In this document: positions 21,628-31,305 of the stretch, one piece after another | Layout of the letters: every line of letters starts with the position of its first letter | How positions within the stretch are numbered: position 1 is the first letter of the stretch | Origin: JBHIFB01 sp046760905 | GTDB lineage: Bacteria; Gemmatimonadota; CAZMKB01 | Assembly (NCBI GenBank): GCA_046760905.1 | Contig: JBHIFB010000004.1 | Span: 1 to 46,662 of the forward strand | Direction of reading: 5' to 3' | DNA: 46,662 nt | The notes under the pieces: generated by a model | What the model was told of the DNA's origin: nothing | The model's input: only the letters and a program-made list of their open reading frames with translations | The model's database searches: none | Translations under genes and position numbers: made by a program

Positions 21628-22851
21628 ATGAGAATACTCGCCATCGTTATGGCAGGTGGCAGGGGGACCAGGCTATACCCCCTTACCAAGTATAGAAGCA
21701 AACCGGCGGTGCATTTCGGAGGAAAGTACCGCATCATTGATTTTGTCCTGAGTAACCTGGTAAACTCGGGAATTCACTCTGTCTATGTCCTGACTCAATT
21801 CAAATCTCAATCCCTGAACGAGCATCTATCCGAAGGTTGGCAATTTGGCAGTATCCTGCGCGATTACTTCGTCACGCCTGTCCCTGCGCAGATGCAGGTA
21901 AATGGAAGCTGGTACCGGGGCAACGCTGATGCCGTTTTCCAGAATCTGCATCTGATAGAATCTTTCAATCCTGATCTGGTCGCCATCTTCAGTGCCGATC
22001 ATGTATACAGAATGGATGTGAGGAGGATGGTGGATTTCCACATATCCAGGAATGCAGATCTCACGGTGGTTGCCTTACCTGTTCCACTCGATGAGGCCTC
22101 TAATTTCGGGATCATGGAGGTCGATTCGCGCTGGAAAATGGTGAAGTTCGAGGAGAAACCGAAGCATCCCACACCCATTCCCGGTGAACCCGGACTGGCT
22201 CTCAGTTCACTGGGAAACTACATCATAAACACACAGGTCATCGTCGAGGAACTCAAACTGGATAGCACTCTCGATTCGGAACACGATTTCGGCCGCAGCA
22301 TCATTCCGTCAATGATAGGTAGGCGCGATATCCATGTATATGACTTCAGGAAGAACAGGATCCCTGCACCCGCCAAAGGCGAAGAGCACTCTTATTGGAG
22401 AGATATCGGAACGATCAAATCCTACTATGAAGCGAATATGGAGCTCAAGATGGTGGATCCACATTTCAACCTTTACAACCAGGCCTGGCCAATTAAAACA
22501 GCTCCATCGGGTTTCCCTCCCGCGAAGTTTATCTTCGACGAGGAGGGAAGACGAGGCATAGCTATAAACAGCCTGGTCTCGGAAGGATGCATTGTGTCCG
22601 GCGGATACGTGCGAGATTCAATCCTTGGGAGGAATGTCTTCATACACAGCTATGCAAGAGTGGAAGAATCAATCATTTTTCACCACGTTGATGTTGGCAG
22701 GCACTGTCAGATAAGAAGAGCGATTGTGGACAGCATGGTAAGAATACCCCCGGGCACAAGAGTCGGATATGATCTCGATGAGGATAGCAAGCGTTTCCAT
22801 GTATCAGAAGATGGAACAGTAGTCATTCCAAGGCAGTATAATGATTGGTAG
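21628..22851 (+). CDS. glgC: glucose-1-phosphate adenylyltransferase (ADP-glucose pyrophosphorylase), first copy
   Basis: 407 residues. It makes ADP-glucose, the sugar donor for glycogen. The nucleotide-binding loop is MAGGRGTRLYPLTKYRSKPA near the N-terminus, followed by FGGKYRIIDFVLSNLVNSGI; FSADHVYRMD, FEEKPK and YWRDIGTIKSYYEANMEL are the other family blocks, and a left-handed beta-helix makes up the C-terminal third. GAAGAGG precedes ATG 21628. No glgA or glgB is near. A second copy lies at 32814-34028; the two are clearly diverged. Confidence 0.93.
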   Translation: MRILAIVMAGGRGTRLYPLTKYRSKPAVHFGGKYRIIDFVLSNLVNSGIHSVYVLTQFKSQSLNEHLSEGWQFGSILRDYFVTPVPAQMQVNGSWYRGNADAVFQNLHLIESFNPDLVAIFSADHVYRMDVRRMVDFHISRNADLTVVALPVPLDEASNFGIMEVDSRWKMVKFEEKPKHPTPIPGEPGLALSSLGNYIINTQVIVEELKLDSTLDSEHDFGRSIIPSMIGRRDIHVYDFRKNRIPAPAKGEEHSYWRDIGTIKSYYEANMELKMVDPHFNLYNQAWPIKTAPSGFPPAKFIFDEEGRRGIAINSLVSEGCIVSGGYVRDSILGRNVFIHSYARVEESIIFHHVDVGRHCQIRRAIVDSMVRIPPGTRVGYDLDEDSKRFHVSEDGTVVIPRQYNDW

Positions 22852-22891
22852 GGATTGATCGGTCCCCCATATCTTCAGGGTCTCATGGACC

Positions 22892-24277
22892 ATGAGAGAC
22901 AGAATCATGAGTGGAAAATTCCCGAGAACGATTTCATGTGGTTTTGTTTTCATCCTCCTTGGCGTCTGTGATTCAGGGGCGAGCGGAGTTTCTTTCTACC
23001 CGGACCAGGATTTCATGAGAAGGGCCGGGGTCTTGGAGTGCCGCAAGGGAGTTGTATTCAGCTCCAGCGTATTCCCGTTCGAGGGAAAAGGGGACAGCCT
23101 GAAACTCATCCTCTCGATCCAGATGGAGAACAAGGACCTGATTTTCACGAAATCTGATGATGCAATGAAATCGGTCCTTGAATTCTCATTGTATTTACGG
23201 AATGAGAAAGCGGGCTTCGTTGTCTCCAAATCATGGGCTGAGTCCCTGATGGTAGAAACCAAGGGTGAAGCGAGCGCTTCGATGAAGAGTGTGTTTCAGA
23301 CGGAGGTGACCGCTCCTCCGGGAAAATGCGTGCTATCCGACGAGATAACTGACAAACATGCAGGCAGAACGGGTGTAATCGGTCCCACTGAAATCATCCT
23401 GGATACGGAAGAAGGGACGCCTTCAGTCTACGGCCCCTATCCTTACTATTCGAAGGGGGGGGATGGCGGTGTGATGGTTATTGAGCCACGCTCCAGGCTT
23501 GACAGCTTGCTATTTAATCCGGCTAAGAGCTATAGTTATGGGCGTGAGGACGTTGGATTTTATGTCGAACTGCACCGCATGGAGACGGGGCCTTTAAAAC
23601 CGCTTACTGTGAAGGCCGATATAAAATTCGAGGATTCAGAGTGGAGAGAAATTGATCGTAAACAAAACCTCACTCTTCCGGGCGAAAGCTCCATTTCGAT
23701 TTCCCTCAGGCCTGAAATGTTGAAAGTTGGAGAGGGCCTGTTAAAGATAGAACTTCTGGATGCCGAAGGTTCGCTCATAAGGAGCGATTCGACTTTCTTT
23801 TTCGTCTCGCTCACTGAGGAGTGGATTCTGACGGAATACAGGGATGTGATACGATACCTGGATCATCTCCTGACACCGGAGGAAAAGAGGAGTTTCGAAG
23901 CTGCCGAGGAAGGAGATCGCAGACGGCTGTGGAGGGAATTCTGGAAAGAGAGAGATCCGATTCCTTCGACACCACAGAACGAACGCCTTGTCGAGTATTT
24001 CAGGAGGATTCAGGTAGCCGATGCACGTTTTTCGACACCAATTCTTGAGGGATGGAAAAGTGACAGGGGGAGAGTGTACATACTACTCGGGCCGCCTGAG
24101 GAAGTGTATCTGAGAGATGTGGGGCAGAGGCTGGAGAGATATGAAATATGGGTATATGATCAATCGCTCGGATTCCAGCTTGTGCTTTATTTCGTAGACA
24201 GAGGTTTTGTCGGGTTATACTGGTTACAGAATGAGGGAGATCTGCAGCAGGCGCTGTCGAGACTGAGGTCCAGGTAA
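22892..24277 (+). CDS. GWxTD-domain protein
   Basis: 461 residues with a signal peptide (about 1-31). The N-terminal two thirds are beta-rich. From about residue 310 comes the GWxTD domain: TEYRDVIRYLDHLLTPEEKR, FWKERDPIPSTPQNERLVEY, and GWKSDRGRVYILLGPPEEV near 386, followed by YEIWVYDQSLGFQLVLYFVD. The eponymous motif reads GWKSD rather than GWxTD. The family is common in FCB-group bacteria and has no established function; it is probably periplasmic. Gene neighbours are glgC and an HtrA protease. Confidence 0.85.
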   Translation: MRDRIMSGKFPRTISCGFVFILLGVCDSGASGVSFYPDQDFMRRAGVLECRKGVVFSSSVFPFEGKGDSLKLILSIQMENKDLIFTKSDDAMKSVLEFSLYLRNEKAGFVVSKSWAESLMVETKGEASASMKSVFQTEVTAPPGKCVLSDEITDKHAGRTGVIGPTEIILDTEEGTPSVYGPYPYYSKGGDGGVMVIEPRSRLDSLLFNPAKSYSYGREDVGFYVELHRMETGPLKPLTVKADIKFEDSEWREIDRKQNLTLPGESSISISLRPEMLKVGEGLLKIELLDAEGSLIRSDSTFFFVSLTEEWILTEYRDVIRYLDHLLTPEEKRSFEAAEEGDRRRLWREFWKERDPIPSTPQNERLVEYFRRIQVADARFSTPILEGWKSDRGRVYILLGPPEEVYLRDVGQRLERYEIWVYDQSLGFQLVLYFVDRGFVGLYWLQNEGDLQQALSRLRSR

Positions 24278-24406
24278 GGGAACACCCCGCCTTTAACAAT
24301 GTATTAGGGTGAGAGAAGTCTCTGAAAAAGAAATTGACAAATTGTATTTATGGAGTGAGTTTTTAAAGAAACACTTATGTCGCCATGACAAGCAGGGAGG
24401 TAGCCA

Positions 24407-25894
24407 ATGAAGAGAGTGAAAGTTGTTCGCAGAGCTGTTATTCCTCTACTGATGCTGATCGCGGGCTTCGATCTAGGTACAAGAATCGATTCAGATTCGA
24501 CGCTTCCGGTGCAGACTGCCGCACTGGAAGCTTCCTCCGTTTCTGATGAACTCGAGGCGGTCAAGTCATTCAGCGAAGCGCTCATAGAGGTCTCGGAGCA
24601 GGTGAATCCCACGGTGGTTACCATATTCAGCGAAAAGACTGTTAAGGCCACCTTCCCGGGATTTAACGATTCCCCCCTGAGGGAATTCTTCGGAGATGAA
24701 TTCTCCAGGAGATTTTTTGGCATTCCTGATCAGGACAGGGAATTCAAACAACGAGGTCTTGGCTCGGGCGTGATAGTTCGTTCCGATGGATACATTCTGA
24801 CCAACAACCATGTGGTGGCTGGAGCTGATAAGATAATTATCGGGCTTGGGGGCGGGGAGGAGATGAAGGGCGAAATCGTCGGAACCGATAGAGCGACAGA
24901 CATAGCGGTTGTCAAGATCGATAAGGAGGGACTGCAGTCTGCCCGGCTTGGCGATTCAGAGGATATAAGAGTGGGAGAATGGGTGGTGGCGATCGGGAAC
25001 CCGTTTGGCCTGGAACACACCGTCACGGCGGGCATCATAAGCTACAAGGGCAGATCAAATGTGAGAATAGCAGACTATGAAGATTTCATACAGACGGATG
25101 CTGCGATCAATCCGGGAAACAGCGGTGGTCCTCTTGTGAATCTGGATGGGGAGGTAATCGGCATCAACACGGCTATCGCCACAAACACCGGTGCGTACCA
25201 GGGAGTTGGGTTCGCGATACCGATAAGCCTCGCTAAGCGCATCATGGAGGAACTGATACGAAGCGGTAGGGTGGTCAGGGGCTGGCTCGGGATTTATATA
25301 CAGGATATCACAGGAGCTATGGCTGAGGCGATGGATCTCCCAACAAGAGAAGGGGTTCTCGTCGCAGACGTGAGGGAGGATGGCCCCTCCAAGGAGGCTG
25401 GCCTCCAGCGTGGAGATGTGATCCTCGAATTCAATGGCAAGAAGATGAAGAACGGGCTGGAGCTCAGGAACACTGTCGCCTCAACGAGCCCGGGCACCAA
25501 GGTGGATCTAAAAATCCTGAGGGATGGAAAGACGAAGAAGCTCACGGTCAAACTGGGTGAGCTTCCATCTGAGGAGATGGCGGCAGCGGGAGGCGGGCGC
25601 GATATCCTGAGCGATCTCGGTTTGAGACTACATAATCTTAATTCTGAGCTCGGCAGGAGGTATGGGATCTCTGGTGATAAGGGTGTGGTGGTGGTAGATG
25701 TTTATCCTGGAAGCGCGGCGGCTGAAGCTGGATTTGTGGCTGGCGATCTCATAGTCGAGGTGAACCAGGAGGAGGTGGAATCCGTTACAAAGATCCAGGA
25801 GAAGCTTTCGGCGCTAGAACCGGGTGATTCCGTGCTATTTCTGGTTGAGAGGGGCAGGGGAACGCTGTTCGTGGCAATGAAGATTCCTGAGTAA
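24407..25894 (+). CDS. htrA: HtrA/Deg-type serine protease
   Basis: 495 residues. A signal anchor (about 8-24) is followed by a trypsin-like domain with catalytic His135 (ILTNNHVVAGAD), Asp165 (TDIAVVKID) and Ser239 (NPGNSGGPLVN), then two PDZ domains (about 295-385 and 405-490, with GDVILEFNGKKM and GDLIVEVNQEEV). It degrades or refolds damaged periplasmic proteins as an oligomer. GGGAGGT precedes ATG 24407. It fits the envelope-quality theme with Pal, the Spy-like protein and the ECF system. Confidence 0.95.
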   Translation: MKRVKVVRRAVIPLLMLIAGFDLGTRIDSDSTLPVQTAALEASSVSDELEAVKSFSEALIEVSEQVNPTVVTIFSEKTVKATFPGFNDSPLREFFGDEFSRRFFGIPDQDREFKQRGLGSGVIVRSDGYILTNNHVVAGADKIIIGLGGGEEMKGEIVGTDRATDIAVVKIDKEGLQSARLGDSEDIRVGEWVVAIGNPFGLEHTVTAGIISYKGRSNVRIADYEDFIQTDAAINPGNSGGPLVNLDGEVIGINTAIATNTGAYQGVGFAIPISLAKRIMEELIRSGRVVRGWLGIYIQDITGAMAEAMDLPTREGVLVADVREDGPSKEAGLQRGDVILEFNGKKMKNGLELRNTVASTSPGTKVDLKILRDGKTKKLTVKLGELPSEEMAAAGGGRDILSDLGLRLHNLNSELGRRYGISGDKGVVVVDVYPGSAAAEAGFVAGDLIVEVNQEEVESVTKIQEKLSALEPGDSVLFLVERGRGTLFVAMKIPE

Positions 25895-26285
25895 CGGTCA
25901 GGGGAGCGTCACTTTCACTCGGGATGTTGATTAATGGTTCCCAACCGGTATAGTCTTTCAAGTGACGCTCCCCCGATCTTAATGGATGATGGTTCCGCCA
26001 AGACCGGTGCCAAGCCAAAATACTCGCCCAGGGGACACCCCCTATTCTAAAGGGAGAAAGCTGTGCCCAATCCACCTCACTCACAAAATGAACGTTCCCC
26101 TGATTTCTGAGAAGATTCGTCAGTTTCAACCGGTGGCAGATCCTCTATGGATTCGCATCGTGACAGATGCCTTGCTATAAATATCTTGGGGAAAATACGG
26201 GTGAATTTTAAAAGTTGACACTGTACTCGATATATAATAGTTTATACCCGATTAAAATAATGTAGCAGGGCTAGGAGAATACATT
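25895..26285. other. intergenic region with long-loop inverted repeat
   Basis: 391 bases. The left part has the perfect inverted repeat at 25901-25973. Further right are a GGGGACACCCCC hairpin at about 26033 and an AT-rich promoter-like segment (TTGACA at 26215) whose -10 spacing is not canonical. No gene is seen. Confidence 0.4.
25901..25973. repeat. perfect 14-bp inverted repeat with 45-base loop
   Basis: GGGGAGCGTCACTT (25901-25914) and AAGTGACGCTCCCC (25960-25973) are exact complements. The loop contains GGGA and TCCC, which could add an inner stem. It starts six bases past the htrA stop. There is no T-run after it. Confidence 0.6.
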
Positions 26286-27527
26286 ATGGATTCCGAATTA
26301 CTCGAGAAGGTTATAGGGAAAACCGCTTCATACAGAGACGAGATGATCAGCATTCAGAAGAAACTCACTTCAATGGTCGCCCTCGCTCCGGAGAGCGGTG
26401 GGGTGGGAGAGGCCGAAAAAGCTTCATTTCTAAAACAGTACCTCGAGAGCATGAATGGAGTGAAGGTGGAGGAAATCAGGGCGAAAGACTCCAGGGTGCC
26501 TTGCGGGTACAGGCCGAACCTCATCGCTAGATTAGAAGGCGAGAAGAAGGACAGGGCTGTGTGGGTGATGTCCCACACCGACGTCGTTCCTGCAGGGGAG
26601 TCAGGTCTCTGGAAGGGAGACCCCTTCGAAGCATGGGAGGAGGATGATCTCCTTTACGGGAGGGGAGTCGAAGACAACCAGCAGGGAATGGTATCATCAC
26701 TTTTCGCTCTGAAGGCGCTGGTTGATTTAGGGGTGAAGCCTCCCTACGACGTTGGTCTGGTACTCGTCGCAGATGAGGAGGTGGGCAGCAAATATGGCAT
26801 CGATTATCTCCTTGAGCGGCACCCCGACCTTTTCAGGGAAGAGGATCTCATCATCATCCCGGACGCAGGAAATGAGGATGGGACGATGATCGAAGTGGCC
26901 GAGAAGAGCATCGTGTGGTTAAAATTCAAAACCAAAGGAATGCAGTGCCATGCGTCAACACCCCAGAAGGGAGTGAATGCATTCAAAGCCGCGAGTCACC
27001 TCGTTGTTAAACTTTCATCACTCTATGATGTATATAATGCCAGAAACGAGATCTTCAATCCCCCGATATCGACTTTCGAGCCGACAAAGAAGGAAGCGAA
27101 TGTTCCCAATGTCAACACATGCCCGGGCGAAGACGTCTTCTACCTCGATTCAAGGATACTGCCGGAATATGACATCGATGAAGTGCGGCATAAGATTTCG
27201 AAGCTGGCGCATGAAGTCGAAGAAGAATTCGGTGTCACGATACAGATTGAACCGGTGCAGCTCGAAGTGGCAACAGAACCAACTCCGGATGAAGCTCCGG
27301 TGGTGAAGGCTCTTCAGTGTGCCATAAAAGAGCTGCGCGGAAGGGAAGCGAAACCAATGGGAATTGGTGGCGGTACAGTCGCCTCCTTTTTCAGGAGACG
27401 CGGTTTCAAAGCCGCTGTCTGGAGCACAATGGAGGAGTCTGCTCACCAGCCTAATGAGTATTGTAAGATCAGCAATATGATTGAGGATTCGAAGGTGTTC
27501 GCACACGTTTTTCTGCAGGGATACTGA
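26286..27527 (+). CDS. M20-family metallopeptidase or deacylase (ArgE/DapE type)
   Basis: 413 residues. Two-zinc hydrolase with all ligands in place: His97-x-Asp99 (SHTDVVP), Asp130 (YGRGVEDNQQG), the catalytic Glu164-Glu165 (ADEEVGSKYG), Asp193 (IIPDAGNEDG) and a C-terminal His (ESAHQPNEY). The dimerisation lid lies at about 210-320 (QCHASTPQKGVNAF). Members trim dipeptides or deacylate amino acids. AGGAGA precedes ATG 26286. It sits 53 bases before an OPT peptide transporter, so imported peptides are the likely substrate. Confidence 0.9.
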   Translation: MDSELLEKVIGKTASYRDEMISIQKKLTSMVALAPESGGVGEAEKASFLKQYLESMNGVKVEEIRAKDSRVPCGYRPNLIARLEGEKKDRAVWVMSHTDVVPAGESGLWKGDPFEAWEEDDLLYGRGVEDNQQGMVSSLFALKALVDLGVKPPYDVGLVLVADEEVGSKYGIDYLLERHPDLFREEDLIIIPDAGNEDGTMIEVAEKSIVWLKFKTKGMQCHASTPQKGVNAFKAASHLVVKLSSLYDVYNARNEIFNPPISTFEPTKKEANVPNVNTCPGEDVFYLDSRILPEYDIDEVRHKISKLAHEVEEEFGVTIQIEPVQLEVATEPTPDEAPVVKALQCAIKELRGREAKPMGIGGGTVASFFRRRGFKAAVWSTMEESAHQPNEYCKISNMIEDSKVFAHVFLQGY

Positions 27528-27580
27528 CATCACTCGAAGGATCCTCACCTTATCAACGGCTATGGGAGAAGGAGGTCTTC

Positions 27581-29581
27581 ATGGCAGAAAAGGAGTTTAA
27601 GACATATGTACCTGCAGAAACCGACATGTTGGAGTTCACTCTAAAGGCTGTCCTGGTTGGGGCGGTCTTCTCAATCATTCTGGGATCCGCGAATGCATAT
27701 CTTGGCCTCAAGGCCGGGATGACCGTCGCCGCAACTTTTCCTGCAGCGGTTATGGCCATGGCCGTTCTAAGGGTTTTCAACGGCTCGATTCTTGAGGAGA
27801 ACGTATGCAGAACCACCGCTGCTGTCGGCGAGGCTCTGGTGGCCGGCGCCATATTTACTATCCCCGCCTTCCTAATTGCTCAGGACCCGGTGACCGGCGA
27901 AAGGATATGGTCTCACATTAAATGGTCCCAGAGCACGGCGCTGATGCTAGTAGGTGGCATCCTGGGAGTCCTGTTCGTCGTCTTCCTCAGAAGGATTCTG
28001 CTCGAAGACAAGACACTCCCCTTCCCGGAGAGCCTCGCCTGCTCCGAGATCGTTAAAGCCGGTCAGAAGGGACAGACCGGGGCCAAATACGTGTTCGGTG
28101 CCATTGGCCTTGCCGCTGTCATTGAGCTTTTCAAGAACAGTTACGGGCTCGAGCTGATCACCTCATATGTGAGGACCTTCATCCCGATGACGGTCAGAAA
28201 TTTTAGGCTCGTGACGACACAACTCAAGGAGATCGGTTCATCCTTCACGACCACCGGCGGCGCATTCCTTGAAACTCCTGCTGCATCCCCTGCCATGCTC
28301 GGGGTCGGTTACATTATCGGGCCGAGGCTCTCCGCAATAGTCTTCAGCGGCGGCGTTTTCGGATGGCTTCTTCTCGTGCCGCTTCTTATTTTCATAGATA
28401 GCAGTTTCGGTGCCAGGGTGGCGGGTGGCGAAACTACCTGGATCAATATCTGTAACGCTGTCTGGAACTCGCAGGTGAGGCCCCTTGCAGTGGGCGCCAT
28501 GCTCATCGGGGCCTTCTATACCCTCTTCATGATGAGAAGCTCACTCGGTACCGGGATCGTGAGGGCCTTCAGGGACATGAGAAAGATGGGCAAGGAAACG
28601 GAGAAGCCGGGCAGGCTGGATACCGACATACCGTATCACTGGGTCGTGATCGGAATCGTGGCGCTCGTAATCCCGATTTTCTTCATATACTACTACTTCA
28701 GCAACAGCCTGGGCGGTGCTCTGCTAGCTGCACTTGTGATGACCCTGGCAGGATTCCTGTTCGCAGCAGTGGCTGGCTACCTGGTTGGCACGATCGGCAG
28801 TTCGAACAACCCGATCTCCGGCCTCACCCTCTCCACGCTAATCGTTGCCGCCCTGCTGATGGTCCTCATCGGAGTGAAGGGTGCTGCCGGGATCGCTGCA
28901 GTACTCGGCGTTGCGGCAGTTGTGTGCTGTTCCTCCGGTGTTGCAGGAGATATCATGCAGGATCTCAAAGTGGGTCATATCCTCGGTGGAACCCCGTGGA
29001 AGATGGAAGTCGGATGTATGATAGGCGTCGTGGCCGCGGCGCTTGTGATGGTGTTCCCGCTACAGATGCTTCATGAAGCAAACCTTGCAACAGGTGGGAT
29101 AGGGGGCGACGTGCTCCCCGCTCCCCAGGCGGGCCTCATGGCCATGCTCTCACAGGGAATCATCGGGGGTGGCATGGCCTGGCCGCTCGTTCTGGTGGGA
29201 ATACTGTTCTCCATCGGCCTTATTCTGATCAAGGCACCATCACCGATGCTCATAGCAGTAGGGATGTATCTCCCTTTTCACACCACTGCAGCTATTTTCT
29301 GCGGCGGGATTATCAAATGGATAGTCAATGGTATCGTGACAAAACGACAGGTACCTGCACAGGAGAAGGAAAGAGTGGAGAACACCGGTATCCTGCTGGC
29401 CTCAGGGCTCATCGCTGGCGAGGCGCTCATGGGGATTCTAATTGCCTTCTACGTTGTTTCAACCGGGAATCCAATATACCGGATAATACCGGGTGGAACA
29501 CCCTGGCTTGCTCTTTTCATCTTCTTATTACTTGCCTATATTCTCATCCGTATCCCTCTTAAAGCGAGCAAGGAGGCTTGA
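27581..29581 (+). CDS. OPT family oligopeptide transporter, second copy
   Basis: 666 residues, very hydrophobic. The signature GSANAYLGLKAGMTVAATFP near 43 and LPFPESLACSEIVKAGQKG near 147 match those of the protein at 6456-8423, but the sequences have diverged well apart. Later blocks include SSNNPISGLTLSTLIVAAL and AGDIMQDLKVGHILGGTPW. It should import peptides with protons. A strong AGAAGGAGGT precedes ATG 27581. Downstream of the M20 peptidase gene and four bases before a PqqD-like gene, so these form one operon. Confidence 0.93.
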   Translation: MAEKEFKTYVPAETDMLEFTLKAVLVGAVFSIILGSANAYLGLKAGMTVAATFPAAVMAMAVLRVFNGSILEENVCRTTAAVGEALVAGAIFTIPAFLIAQDPVTGERIWSHIKWSQSTALMLVGGILGVLFVVFLRRILLEDKTLPFPESLACSEIVKAGQKGQTGAKYVFGAIGLAAVIELFKNSYGLELITSYVRTFIPMTVRNFRLVTTQLKEIGSSFTTTGGAFLETPAASPAMLGVGYIIGPRLSAIVFSGGVFGWLLLVPLLIFIDSSFGARVAGGETTWINICNAVWNSQVRPLAVGAMLIGAFYTLFMMRSSLGTGIVRAFRDMRKMGKETEKPGRLDTDIPYHWVVIGIVALVIPIFFIYYYFSNSLGGALLAALVMTLAGFLFAAVAGYLVGTIGSSNNPISGLTLSTLIVAALLMVLIGVKGAAGIAAVLGVAAVVCCSSGVAGDIMQDLKVGHILGGTPWKMEVGCMIGVVAAALVMVFPLQMLHEANLATGGIGGDVLPAPQAGLMAMLSQGIIGGGMAWPLVLVGILFSIGLILIKAPSPMLIAVGMYLPFHTTAAIFCGGIIKWIVNGIVTKRQVPAQEKERVENTGILLASGLIAGEALMGILIAFYVVSTGNPIYRIIPGGTPWLALFIFLLLAYILIRIPLKASKEA

Positions 29582-29585
29582 GTAA

Positions 29586-29927
29586 ATGAAGAGGGGTGAA
29601 GTGAATCTTCTCAGTCTCATACCAGTTCGTAACAGAGATTGGGAGAGCCGGGATGGGTCAAGCGTTGTCATACTGGCACCCCGATTCACCAATCGGTGGC
29701 TTCTCGAGAAGGTCGTTCCTCGATTGAAGAATCCGTATTACAAGGTGAGCCTCGATGAGGTTGGAAGCAGAGTATGGATGAGCTGTGATGGGAAGAAGAC
29801 CGTGGGGGAGATAGCAAAGAGACTCAGGGATGAGTTCGGAGAGGATGTTGAGCCGGTGTACGATCGGTTGGGGAGTTTCTTCAAGACCATGGAGGAGCAT
29901 CTCTTCATAAGGTTCAAGAATATCTAA
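29586..29927 (+). CDS. PqqD-like protein
   Basis: 113 residues. The middle and C-terminal part has the PqqD pattern: KNPYYKVSLDEVGSRVWMS, then DGKKTVGEIAKRLRDEFGED and PVYDRLGSFFKTMEEHLFI. PqqD proteins are winged-helix peptide-recognition domains that hold precursor peptides for radical-SAM enzymes in PQQ and related RiPP pathways. No precursor, radical-SAM enzyme or other PQQ gene is nearby. It begins four bases after the OPT transporter, with AAGGAGG overlapping the end of that gene. Its job here is unclear; binding of peptide ligands is possible. Confidence 0.8.
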   Translation: MKRGEVNLLSLIPVRNRDWESRDGSSVVILAPRFTNRWLLEKVVPRLKNPYYKVSLDEVGSRVWMSCDGKKTVGEIAKRLRDEFGEDVEPVYDRLGSFFKTMEEHLFIRFKNI

Positions 29928-29973
29928 AACGTGCCTGAAAGCCCTTACAATTGAGAGGCTCCGTTTCCGGGAC

Positions 29974-31122
29974 ATGAACATAGGGATATTGAAGGAAAAA
30001 ACACCCGGCGAGAGGAGGGTTGGCCTTACCCCCTCGGTAGTGAGAGCGCTAGTCGCAGGCGGACACACGCTCTTCGTCGAGAAAGGGGCAGGAAGTAAGT
30101 CTTTCTTCGAAGATGAGGAATACGCATCCGCCGGTGCGAAAATAGTGGAGGGGGCCGATGAGCTCATCGGCAGGTCCAAGCTCATAGTGAAGGTGTCTCC
30201 TCTCCTGCCTCAGGAGTATGAGAGGCTCGTATTGAATCAGGTGGTCGTGGGGTTCATGCACATGGCCATAGCCTCGGACTCTTCAATCAGAGAGGTCATC
30301 GACAAAAAGGTAACTATTATAGGGTATGAGATCATCGAGAATACCGATGGTGAGCTCCCCATCCTCATTCCGATGAGCGAGATAGCAGGCCAGGTGTGCG
30401 TGCAAATTGCCGCTCATTACCTCCAGGGGGACCAGGGAGGGAGGGGCCTCCTCGTCGGTGGTATGCCGGGAGTGCCTCCCGCGGTTTTCGTCATCGCTGG
30501 GGCCGGCGTGGTGGGTACGGAGGCCGCGAGGACGGCCATAGGCCTCGGAGCCCAGGTGATCGTTCTGGATAGAGATGTTGAGAAGTTGAGGCGGATCGAT
30601 GAATTGTTCGGCAAGAGGGTCATCACCTCGGTTGCAACCCATTATAATCTTGAGCGGGCTGTTAAATTCGCCGATGTCTTCATTGGTGCAGTCCTGGTTC
30701 ATGGCGAGAAGGCGCCCATACTCGTTACGAGGCAAATGGTCTCGACGATGAAAAAAGGGACTGTGATTGTCGATGTCTCCATTGATCAGGGAGGCTGTAT
30801 CGAAACGAGCAGACCCACGAGCTCAGAGAATCCGGTATTCATCGAGGAAGGCGTGATCCATTATTGCATCCCCTACATTCCCTCTGTTGTAGGGAGAACG
30901 GCCACGAGAGCACTCAGCAATGCTACTCTCCCATACATAACTCAGATCGCACAGCACGGAATAGAGGAAGCGGTGAAAAGTAGTGCAGAACTGGCGAGGG
31001 GGGTCTATTTCTATAAGGGCAGGTGTGCAAAACCGGGTCTCTCCCAGACCTTCGGGATCGGCTGCAACTCGTTACAGGACATCCTGGAAGGGAAGGTCTG
31101 GTTAGGCGATCTCTCTCTATGA
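29974..31122 (+). CDS. ald: alanine dehydrogenase
   Basis: 382 residues. It interconverts L-alanine and pyruvate plus ammonia with NAD. Visible catalytic and binding residues: ERRVGLTP (substrate Arg), IVKVSPL (Lys), FMHMA (His), the Rossmann loop GAGVVG near 178 and VDVSIDQGG (Asp) near 267. Length is about the family norm (370). Start ATG 29974 has only a weak ribosome site. It follows the peptide-uptake genes and precedes another amino-acid dehydrogenase, so it likely feeds peptide-derived alanine into central metabolism. Confidence 0.94.
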   Translation: MNIGILKEKTPGERRVGLTPSVVRALVAGGHTLFVEKGAGSKSFFEDEEYASAGAKIVEGADELIGRSKLIVKVSPLLPQEYERLVLNQVVVGFMHMAIASDSSIREVIDKKVTIIGYEIIENTDGELPILIPMSEIAGQVCVQIAAHYLQGDQGGRGLLVGGMPGVPPAVFVIAGAGVVGTEAARTAIGLGAQVIVLDRDVEKLRRIDELFGKRVITSVATHYNLERAVKFADVFIGAVLVHGEKAPILVTRQMVSTMKKGTVIVDVSIDQGGCIETSRPTSSENPVFIEEGVIHYCIPYIPSVVGRTATRALSNATLPYITQIAQHGIEEAVKSSAELARGVYFYKGRCAKPGLSQTFGIGCNSLQDILEGKVWLGDLSL

Positions 31123-31143
31123 GCCGATCATCATTTCCTATCC

Positions 31144-31161
31144 CTTGATGAAGATCAACGG
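31144..31161. repeat. exact 18-mer, copy 2
   Basis: Same 18 bases as 13026-13043, here just after ald. Confidence 0.4.
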
Positions 31162-31305
31162 GAAGCCATGCAAGATCGGTCACAGCTCTCCGGTCGGTTT
31201 TCCTTGATTTTTGATGCGACCTTTGTAAATTTAGTACCACATATTGAGACAACTTCTTTGATACTCGATTTACCGGTTTGCCTGAACCTGTGAAGGAGTA
31301 TGGAA

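Noticed and set aside
24333..24370. sigma70 promoter before htrA
   Set aside because: TTGACA is present, but the base pattern at proper distance (GAGTTT) does not resemble a -10 box.
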